Shown: positions 1-4,884 of the stretch, piece by piece
Layout: each line of letters begins with the position of its first letter
Numbering within the stretch: the stretch's first letter is position 1
Assembly: GCA_021772215.1 (NCBI GenBank)
Contig: JAJFMK010000215.1
Coordinates: 1 to 9,830 of the forward strand
DNA length: 9,830 nt
Origin: Chlamydiota bacterium
GTDB lineage: Bacteria; Chlamydiota; Chlamydiia; Chlamydiales; JAJFMK01
Reading direction: 5' to 3'
Position numbers and translations under genes: made by a program
The notes under the pieces: generated by a model
Told to the model about the DNA's origin: nothing
Database searches by the model: none
The model's input: the letters and a program-made list of their open reading frames with translations, nothing else

Positions 1-42
1 CCAAATCCCTAGAAGCCCTCTCCACACCTTAATTGTGGTACG

Positions 43-78
43 AGCAGAGGAACCCTTAATCGGGAGAAGCCTTCTGCT
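43..78. repeat. Imperfect inverted repeat just past the stop of the leftmost gene
   Basis: The arms AGCAGAGG (43-50) and CCTTCTGCT (70-78) pair with a one-base bulge, and a nested CCC/GGG pair (53-55 with 62-64) lies inside. It begins immediately after the minus-strand stop codon at 79-81. No T-run follows on the minus strand, so it is not a standard intrinsic terminator. A short direct repeat is also present: AGAAGCCCTCT at 11-21 and AGAAGCCTTCT at 66-75. It could be the end of a dispersed repeat that continues outside the window. Confidence 0.3.
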
Positions 79-1353
79 TTAGTTGAGGGAGTATTCACGA
101 CCTTCATTGAATATAGCAATGTGGTTATCGGTTGGATTTGTTATTCCAAAATACTCGTTTTTTGGAAGACCACCTGGTACAACCGCATCTGCTAATGAGT
201 TGAACTCTGCTGCGGCATCAGGAAGCACCTTAGTGAGATCTGAGACAGCGTCAAGAGTTGTATGAGCAAGACCTGAACCATACTCTCTTAAACACTCTGC
301 GAAAGTGTAATCGTCTTGAATCTGCCCCTGGGGAGTGTGTTGTATTGCCTGGTCAATTTGCCCCGCATATTGCCCGGTTTCATTTTGGATTGTGTTCGAG
401 AGGTTAGGGGCATTTTTTACAACATCCAATAGAGCGTTGTAGTTATCAGGTGAATAGGTTGGACTAGGTTGCGTTATAGGAGAGGGCTGTTGCGGTGCAG
501 ATGATTGTTGAGGGGGAGGTGAGCCTGCACCACTGCCTTTCCCCCCTTTGCCTGATTCACCTCCATTAGCAAGTGCTCCGGCAATAACAGCGCCAGCCCC
601 TCCTGCTAGGTTTGCGGAGGTTGATCCAGCAGTACCAGCACCTGCCGCTGCCGCTCCGCCTGCGCTAACTCCTACAGTGGACGAGCCTGCAGCGGCGGTA
701 CTGGCGGCACCAGCGCCAGCAGCTGTAGAACCCGCAGCAGCCGTTGATCCAGCAGTCCCTGCTCCTTGGGCAGCTGCGCCAGCAGCTGTGGCTGCCCCGG
801 CTGTTGAAACGGCAACTGCTGCAATTACTACTGCTGTGACTGCCACAACTACGATTGCTCCAATGATAATGGGTTTTTTATGTTTATGTGTGAATGACTT
901 TACATGTCTCCATTTTTTTGATAGCCAATTGCAAAGGATGATATCTCCATCGCCATAGTAGACGGCTGGAATGATTTGATAATTTGCCTCATTACCTAGA
1001 AGATAGGCGTACTGACTCGGTATAGGATTGTCGTAATAGAGAGAGTGGATATCCTGATCCAGCAGCAGCTGATCTGATTCATCTAAGGAGGCTTTTTTAG
1101 CAAGTTCTGCAAGAAGGGTCTCAATTTGATAGAGTTGTTCTATAGTGCAGACCTGCTCTAGCTGGTCATTCTCAATCAACTCCAGAAGTTCTAGGAGTTG
1201 ATCGTAGTTTAAAGTTGAATCAGCAAGTGTGATCGGGTCTGGATGAGGCTGGACAATGCGAAATGTCGGTTGTGGTGGAGGGTGCGTTGGATGAATAGAT
1301 AGAACTGGAAAAAGACACAGGGTAAGGACTCTTATTAAAATATTCTTAAACAT
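79..1353 (-). CDS. Secreted/membrane-anchored protein with Ala/Gly-rich tract, unknown function
   Basis: The 424-residue protein starts at ATG 1353, with a GGAGGG ribosome site 4 nt upstream (1363-1358). Residues 1-20 form an export signal. Residues 46-105 are acidic, Leu-rich and probably helical. A basic patch (KKWRHVKSFTHKHKK, 146-160) leads directly into a hydrophobic segment (161-185). An Ala/Gly/Ser/Thr low-complexity tract (182-263), a Gly/Lys stretch, a Pro/Gln/Ser linker (279-300) and a distinct globular C-terminus (303-424) follow. Arrangements of basic patch, membrane segment and Ala-rich tract are familiar to me from families expanded in environmental Chlamydiae, where the C-terminal region varies; that is recall, not a search. 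The N-terminus matches the shorter paralogue at 8075-8545 (shared IHPT and LDP/PDP-type motifs, DS..N.D). It is transcribed divergently from the methyltransferase gene. No catalytic motif is visible. The C-terminus may be a truncated or variable effector-like domain. Confidence 0.8.
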   Translation of the reverse strand: MFKNILIRVLTLCLFPVLSIHPTHPPPQPTFRIVQPHPDPITLADSTLNYDQLLELLELIENDQLEQVCTIEQLYQIETLLAELAKKASLDESDQLLLDQDIHSLYYDNPIPSQYAYLLGNEANYQIIPAVYYGDGDIILCNWLSKKWRHVKSFTHKHKKPIIIGAIVVVAVTAVVIAAVAVSTAGAATAAGAAAQGAGTAGSTAAAGSTAAGAGAASTAAAGSSTVGVSAGGAAAAGAGTAGSTSANLAGGAGAVIAGALANGGESGKGGKGSGAGSPPPQQSSAPQQPSPITQPSPTYSPDNYNALLDVVKNAPNLSNTIQNETGQYAGQIDQAIQHTPQGQIQDDYTFAECLREYGSGLAHTTLDAVSDLTKVLPDAAAEFNSLADAVVPGGLPKNEYFGITNPTDNHIAIFNEGREYSLN

Positions 1354-1373
1354 ATTGCCCTCCTCAATTTAAG

Positions 1374-1408
1374 AAATCCTTGTTGGGATCTTGGTTCACA
1401 AGGAATTT
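1374..1408 (-). promoter_or_regulatory. 35-nt dyad upstream of the leftmost gene (operator or leader hairpin)
   Basis: The left arm AAATCCTTGT (1374-1383) pairs with ACAAGGAATTT (1398-1408), giving about 10 pairs with one bulged base. Read on the minus strand, a GATAAA element (1411-1406), 5/6 to a -10 box, overlaps the outer arm. The dyad could therefore be a repressor site over the promoter or a hairpin at the 5' end of the mRNA. A dyad of the same length sits at the same 20-nt distance from the ATG of the paralogue (8566-8600). Confidence 0.45.
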
Positions 1409-1425
1409 ATCTGCAATGCATTTTG

Positions 1426-1540
1426 TAAAAAATCGACCCCGTAAGCTGTTTTGATTTTCTTTTAAAAACTCTTTGTCGAATTAATTCCCTAGATCTATAA
1501 GATACTCTTCGAGGTTTCAATTTTGTAATTAGAAAGGTCC
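1426..1540 (+). repeat. Direct repeat, copy A of the sodC upstream region
   Basis: This diverged copy matches 2254-2390. Landmarks in the same order are the A-run plus ATCGAC at the left edge, TTGTCGAA, the block CTAGATCTATAAGA, TTCGAGGT, and AGAAAGG near the right edge. Similarity is strongest around the promoter core and weaker elsewhere. In copy B the repeat runs into a full sodC; here it runs almost at once into the last codons of sodC, so the gene body is missing. Confidence 0.7.
1473..1501 (+). promoter_or_regulatory. Predicted sigma70-type promoter for the methyltransferase gene
   Basis: The -35 TTGTCG (1473-1478) and -10 TATAAG (1496-1501) are separated by exactly 17 nt. The same two hexamers with the same spacing occur upstream of sodC (2300-2328), although the surrounding sequence has diverged. 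This retention supports function. The predicted leader to the ATG at 1602 is about 95 nt. Confidence 0.6.
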
Positions 1541-1548
1541 TATTCATA

Positions 1549-1628
1549 CACGAAAACCGGATGATTTAAAAACATAACTGAGTGGAAGGAGCCAGAATAT
1601 TATGCGGAGTAATTGTCGAAGAATCGCC
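1549..1628 (+). pseudogene. Remnant of the 3' end of a duplicated sodC
   Basis: The segment aligns with the last part of the intact sodC (2846-2931), beginning at the codon for the last copper-ligand His (CACGAAAA...CCGGATGA). The first half carries indels and in-frame stops, so it cannot encode SOD. The second half (1587-1629) is 42 of 43 identical to 2890-2932. About 450 nt corresponding to the sodC body are absent between the promoter repeat and this tail. The conserved part supplies the ribosome-binding sequence and first codons of the methyltransferase gene, which probably explains its preservation. It could instead be a recombined fragment rather than an in-place deletion. Confidence 0.75.
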
Positions 1629-1629
1629 A
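1587..1629 (+). repeat. Near-identical 43-nt start cassette, copy A
   Basis: This segment matches 2890-2932 with a single substitution (T at 1614, C at 2917). It contains AGGAG, a 10-nt gap, ATG and the codons for MRSN-RRIA. It is far better conserved than the flanking duplicated DNA. That suggests recent gene conversion, or selection on its role as a translation-initiation region. Confidence 0.8.
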
Positions 1630-2240
1630 AAGAACAAGACGAAGCGAGGCTTTTCGATAGTTACGATGAGTTGGCAAAGGGATTATCAGAAAGCTCTATT
1701 CTGAGAAAACCAGTTGATCCTGCTTACCACTTTATTTCCTATCTAAAAAAAGGGATCCACGTTCTAGATGCTGGATGTGGATCTGGCTTTTACGCAAAGC
1801 TCTTTTTAGATCAAGGTTTTAATGTGACAGCTATTGATGGTTCAAAAGAGATGTGTGACTTTGCAACCCGATTCGCTGGTTGTCCTATTCAGCACATTAG
1901 CTTTGATGACATGAAGTTCGAAAATCAATTCGACGCTATATGGGCAAATAATTCGCTTGTGCATTATTCAGGCAAAGAGCTTGCAGCTATTGTTCCTAAG
2001 TTTCTAGACTATCTTAAGGTGGGAGGCATTTGGTACATGAGTTTTTTTCATGGTGTGAAAAGAAAGAAAACTCCTATCCCTTTTTATTGTAGGACAGAAG
2101 AACTGCTGAGAAAACAGCTAGCTCAATTCTCCGAACTTGAAGAGAAAGAGTGTTGGTTAAGTTCGGGGAAGACAATGATTGGGGAGGAGAGAGGTTTTTT
2201 ACATTACATTGTTCAAAAAACCAAAGGGAGGGAAATATGA
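1602..2240 (+). CDS. Class I SAM-dependent methyltransferase
   Basis: The 212-residue protein has a Rossmann-type methyltransferase fold. Motif I is VLDAGCGSG (54-62); the acidic residue ending beta-2 is D79 in AIDGSKEM; the post-II strand is FDAIWANNSLVHY (110-122); and GGIWYMSFFHG (141-151) matches beta-5 of small-molecule methyltransferases. It has no signal peptide and should be cytoplasmic. The substrate cannot be read from the sequence. The ATG at 1602 has AAGGAG 10 nt upstream, and no other reasonable in-frame start precedes the FDSYDE segment typical of the family's first helix. Residues 1-9 (MRSNCRRIA) are not methyltransferase sequence: they equal the start of the autotransporter at 2905 and are encoded by the sodC 3'-end remnant. 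The stop codon overlaps the start of a clipped ORF (ATGA), so it was probably the first gene of an operon. Confidence 0.9.
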   Translation: MRSNCRRIAKEQDEARLFDSYDELAKGLSESSILRKPVDPAYHFISYLKKGIHVLDAGCGSGFYAKLFLDQGFNVTAIDGSKEMCDFATRFAGCPIQHISFDDMKFENQFDAIWANNSLVHYSGKELAAIVPKFLDYLKVGGIWYMSFFHGVKRKKTPIPFYCRTEELLRKQLAQFSELEEKECWLSSGKTMIGEERGFLHYIVQKTKGREI

Positions 2241-2311
2241 AAATTGAAGAGCTTAAAAAAAATCGACTCCATCTATTTTTACAGCTTTTCAAAATTCCCT
2301 TGTCGAAATAA
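2237..2311 (+). pseudogene. Clipped ORF downstream of the methyltransferase gene (24 codons)
   Basis: The ATG (2237-2239) overlaps the methyltransferase stop in an ATGA arrangement and follows a strong GGGAGG ribosome site. The reading frame starts MKIEELKKN, which looks like the start of a normal soluble protein. From about 2254 onward the DNA is the sodC upstream repeat, and the frame ends at a TAA (2309-2311). I read this as the 5' stub of a former operon partner removed when the repeat was joined here. The original product cannot be recognised from so few residues. It may still be translated as a 24-residue peptide. Confidence 0.5.
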
Positions 2312-2390
2312 TTGGCTAGATCTATAAGAGATTATTCGAGGTACTGTTGGTTCTCTTTCGCTAAGTTAAAGGCTTAGGTCGAAAGGGACC
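2254..2390 (+). repeat. Direct repeat, copy B of the sodC upstream region
   Basis: This is the partner of 1426-1540 and carries the same ordered landmarks (A-run plus ATCGAC, TTGTCGAA, CTAGATCTATAAGA, TTCGAGGT, GAAAGG). It leads into the intact sodC. Its left edge lies inside the clipped ORF at 2237, which marks the rearrangement junction within the A-run at 2254-2262. Confidence 0.7.
2300..2328 (+). promoter_or_regulatory. Predicted sigma70-type promoter for sodC and the autotransporter-like gene
   Basis: TTGTCG (2300-2305) and TATAAG (2323-2328) are separated by 17 nt and are identical in both boxes and spacing to the copy at 1473-1501. It should drive the leader ORF, sodC and the overlapping downstream gene as one transcript. 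The leader before the first start codon (2391) is about 55 nt. Confidence 0.6.
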
Positions 2391-2426
2391 ATGGATGCGC
2401 CACCTTTATTGGTAATGGTAAAATGA
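2391..2426 (+). CDS. Possible 11-residue leader peptide coupled to sodC
   Basis: The ORF encodes MDAPPLLVMVK and is preceded by GAAAGGGA, a better ribosome site than sodC itself has. Its TGA stop overlaps the sodC start as ATGA (2423-2426). This geometry is typical of translational coupling, so the peptide may let ribosomes reach a start codon that has no Shine-Dalgarno sequence of its own. The evidence is arrangement only. The equivalent place in copy A has lost the ATG. Alternatively, ribosomes initiate at 2423 without help. Confidence 0.4.
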   Translation: MDAPPLLVMVK

Positions 2427-2941
2427 AAAGATTGCTCGTTTTGACACTTCTTCTACCTCTCTTATCCCTCCAAGGAGCGGATGCGAGGCGTGCTGTCGCC
2501 TTTTTGAAGCCGGCACAAGGTTATGATGGGGCGAAGGGAGTGGTCTTTTTTAGTGAAGCCAAAGATGGTGTGCGTATTGAAGGTAGCTTTACTGGATTGA
2601 AACCTGGAAAGCATGGCTTTCATATCCATGAGAAGGGTGAGTGCAGCCCGCCGGATTTCTCTTCCGCTGGAGGACATTATAATCCGTTAGCTTTGATCCA
2701 TGGCGCGCCGGATGCTCCTAAAAGACATGTGGGAGATCTGGGAAATATTGAAGTGGATCAAAAGGGAAAAGCGCACTATGTTTATATTGATCGTCTTGTG
2801 ACGCTTAGCGGCCCCAATTCTGTTATTGGTAAGGCGCTAATCGTGCACGAAAAACCGGATGACTTAAAATCACAACCTACAGGAGCGGCAGGAGCCAGAA
2901 TATTATGCGGAGTAATCGTCGAAGAATCGCCAGAGGACTAA
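2423..2941 (+). CDS. sodC: Periplasmic Cu/Zn superoxide dismutase
   Basis: The 172-residue protein converts superoxide to hydrogen peroxide and oxygen outside the cytoplasm. Residues 1-21 are a signal peptide (MKRLL, hydrophobic core, cleavage near GADA). The family ligands are all visible: H67 and H69 (GFHIH), bridging H85 (GGHYNP), H93, H102 and D105 (HVGDLGN) for zinc, and H142 (IVHE) for copper. The disulfide pair would be C74 (GEC) and C162 (ILCGV), and R159 corresponds to the arginine that guides the anion into the active site. Length is normal. No clear ribosome site precedes the ATG, which overlaps the stop of a short leader ORF. The last 37 nt also encode the start of the autotransporter-like gene. 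SodC enzymes commonly protect intracellular bacteria from host oxidants; that role here is inferred. Confidence 0.95.
   Translation: MKRLLVLTLLLPLLSLQGADARRAVAFLKPAQGYDGAKGVVFFSEAKDGVRIEGSFTGLKPGKHGFHIHEKGECSPPDFSSAGGHYNPLALIHGAPDAPKRHVGDLGNIEVDQKGKAHYVYIDRLVTLSGPNSVIGKALIVHEKPDDLKSQPTGAAGARILCGVIVEESPED
2890..2932 (+). repeat. Near-identical 43-nt start cassette, copy B
   Basis: This is the partner of 1587-1629, with one substitution. Here the segment does double duty: it encodes the SodC C-terminus (ARILCGVIVEESP) in one frame, and in another provides AGGAG, ATG and the first nine codons of the autotransporter-like gene. Confidence 0.8.
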
Positions 2942-4686
2942 GCACAGGCCTCATCCTATTTTCTACACTTCTGACAGCCGAAGAGCAGGCAGGCTTCTCC
3001 TCTATTGCTGTGAAGCATCGAGAGCATAAAGGTATCGGCTATGAAGATGGCTATACATCTTTAGATCTCTTCTTCGCTGCTACACCTCGCAATGGCTCTA
3101 TCTTTGCAGATCTGCGAGGCCACGCCTTCAATGATGGCACCTTCGCTGCGAACTTAGGACTCGGCGCTCGTCTTTGTACTGGAAGCTCCATCTTCGGCGT
3201 TAACGCATTCTACGACTTCCGTGAATATCCAAAACATGTACCTCTCAACCTCGAGCCGTCAGGTTCCCTCCACCGCGTCGGTGGCGGTCTTGAAGCGTTC
3301 TTCTGCAATTTTGAGCTGCGCGCCAACGGCTACGTCCCCGTCGGTGTGACAAAAGAGGTGACCCCTTGGGAATTTTCCCACTTCAACGGCAACAACGCTA
3401 TCTTTGATCAGCGTGGTATCAAAGCGCTACCCTCTGTCGATGGTGAAGTCGGCTATCGCTTCTGCTGCGGCTCACCGCTCGAGCTCTTTGTCGGAGGTTC
3501 TCCCTATTATCTCTTCAGTCGTGATGACCAATTTGGCGGTGTCGCCGGCGGTAAAGGACGCGTCAGCGCCTGGATTTATAATATGATCGGCGTTGAAGTA
3601 AGCGTTAGCTACGACCAGATCTACCACACCCGTGTTCAGGGGATGCTGACCTTCTCACTCCCCTTAGGCTTCTTCTGCGGCGCTCCTTGCGAACCTCCAG
3701 CACCCTGCATCCCTACCTGTATTCCCCGCACCTGCCGTCCTGTCTACCGCGAAGAGATTATCCCACTACAAGATCGCAGAAAAACCAAGATCCTTATCGA
3801 TCCAGAAACTAGCAATCCCTACAATTTCATCTTTACACAAAACAACTTCATCGGAGCTGGCAACGGAACCTTTGAAACTCCCTACAGCGCCCTTTCCGTC
3901 ACAGAAGCTGTCTCAGAACCAGGCGACATCCTCTACGTCCTCTTCGGCGACGACACCACAATGAACATGGATCAAGGTATCACCCTCCAAAACAACCAAA
4001 AGCTCATCGGCTCCGCCGCTGACCTTACTCTGAATGACTACACAATTCCTGCTCAGACTCCTGGTTTGTATCCTTCGATTGAGAATGCTACTGGTCTGTC
4101 ACGCGCCATAACTTTAGAGACAAATAATGAGGTAGCGGGTCTTAAGATTATTAACTCTGACGTTGGAATTTTTGGGGATAATACCACTAAGCATGCCCTA
4201 CATATCCATGATATGTGGATTGAGGTAGCTGATAGAGCTGTTCAGCTGACTATTGATAATGGTAGCACGGCGATTATTGAGAATTCGTTCCTATGTGGAA
4301 GTGCAAATACTAACCCAGCTGTTGATTTGTTAGTTAGTGGCGAAAGTAGTGTTAAAATTCAAAACAACCAAATATTAAATTTATCTGGGAATGCGGGTCT
4401 TAATATTTTTTCAAACGAAAGCTCATTTATTGTTGAAAATAATTTACTGAAAGACACTTTTACCTATACTGGTTTTAGCGGAAATCAAACCTTAAGAGCT
4501 TTAGGAAACGCAGGTGTTAATCCTTTAGTCGATACTTATATATTTGTTAACAATGCCGGGCAATTGCAAATTGAGCTTCCAAACCCTTCAGCAAATCCAG
4601 CTACTAATATTAACAAATTTGAGTCGTTGAATGTTGGAGCCCTATCAATAGCAGGAGATATTGTTTTTGTACCTCTATCCGAGTAA
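2905..4686 (+). CDS. Inverse-autotransporter-like outer-membrane protein with beta-helix passenger
   Basis: The 593-residue protein has a signal peptide with n-region MRSNRRRIAR, a hydrophobic core (11-24) and cleavage after LLTA. Residues 30-256 alternate as beta-strands with turns such as GVNAFYDFREY, RVGGGLEAFF and LRANGYVPVG, matching the barrel of the intimin/invasin-type (IAT_beta) family as seen in environmental Chlamydiae. A linker with five cysteines (C258, C262, C268, C272, C277) and many prolines follows. Then NFIFTQNNFIGAGNGTFETPYSAL (308-331) and repeated short strands (340-590, such as VKIQNNQILNLSGN) indicate a right-handed beta-helix. The likely role is a surface-anchored adhesin or effector. 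The start lies within sodC, with AGGAG 10 nt upstream, and an export signal only results from this start. Codon use changes near 4020: C-ending codons before, A/T-ending after. Five closely spaced cysteines could crosslink, as in chlamydial outer-membrane proteins. The barrel assignment is moderately secure, the passenger fold less so. Confidence 0.75.
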   Translation: MRSNRRRIARGLSTGLILFSTLLTAEEQAGFSSIAVKHREHKGIGYEDGYTSLDLFFAATPRNGSIFADLRGHAFNDGTFAANLGLGARLCTGSSIFGVNAFYDFREYPKHVPLNLEPSGSLHRVGGGLEAFFCNFELRANGYVPVGVTKEVTPWEFSHFNGNNAIFDQRGIKALPSVDGEVGYRFCCGSPLELFVGGSPYYLFSRDDQFGGVAGGKGRVSAWIYNMIGVEVSVSYDQIYHTRVQGMLTFSLPLGFFCGAPCEPPAPCIPTCIPRTCRPVYREEIIPLQDRRKTKILIDPETSNPYNFIFTQNNFIGAGNGTFETPYSALSVTEAVSEPGDILYVLFGDDTTMNMDQGITLQNNQKLIGSAADLTLNDYTIPAQTPGLYPSIENATGLSRAITLETNNEVAGLKIINSDVGIFGDNTTKHALHIHDMWIEVADRAVQLTIDNGSTAIIENSFLCGSANTNPAVDLLVSGESSVKIQNNQILNLSGNAGLNIFSNESSFIVENNLLKDTFTYTGFSGNQTLRALGNAGVNPLVDTYIFVNNAGQLQIELPNPSANPATNINKFESLNVGALSIAGDIVFVPLSE

Positions 4687-4884
4687 GTTAACTTGTTAAC
4701 GTTCAGTAAAACCAAGTAAAGAGATAATTTTGGAATATCTAACCTGTTAAGAATTAGTCGAATATCAAAACTGTAGACTTTACCTAGGTTCAAATAAATT
4801 TTCCAATCACTTATAATGGAACACATAATTTGCATTTTATCAGAAACAATAGCACAATAAACGTGTGAAAAAGTGAGGTAAATT
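4687..4884. other. AT-rich intergenic region
   Basis: These 198 nt separate the autotransporter-like gene from the 1030-residue protein gene. They hold a GTTAAC-TT-GTTAAC tandem (4687-4700) just after the stop codon and the predicted promoter at 4789-4817. I see no hairpin with a T-run, so termination of the upstream transcript is not evident and read-through into the next gene is possible. Confidence 0.5.
4789..4817 (+). promoter_or_regulatory. Predicted sigma70-type promoter for the 1030-residue protein gene
   Basis: A perfect -10 TATAAT (4812-4817) is preceded at 17 nt by TTCAAA (4789-4794), 4/6 to TTGACA. The leader to the ATG is about 60 nt, and the gene has GAGG (4875-4878) 6 nt before its start. 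Confidence 0.55.

Noticed and set aside
1..78. Continuation of the leftmost gene past its stop codon by read-through or frameshift
   Set aside because: The downstream frame is open for the 26 codons visible, but this is too short to be meaningful and no slippery site or homology is recognisable.
602..810. Ala/Gly tract as a DNA tandem repeat array or CRISPR
   Set aside because: The codons vary and there is no fixed repeat unit or spacer pattern; it is protein-level low complexity.
548..958. Plus-strand 136-codon ORF of Ala/Pro-rich sequence
   Set aside because: It is the antisense shadow of the Ala/Gly-rich tract of the minus-strand gene; its composition is forced by the GC-rich repeats, and it has no ribosome site or recognisable domain.
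2074..2292. Minus-strand 72-codon ORF over the end of the methyltransferase gene
   Set aside because: It overlaps the conserved methyltransferase C-terminus and the sodC upstream repeat on the opposite strand, with no independent support.
1426..2390. Methyltransferase segment as a transposon or insertion sequence
   Set aside because: The flanks are direct repeats of a gene neighbourhood, with no terminal inverted repeats and no transposase, so homologous duplication explains them better.
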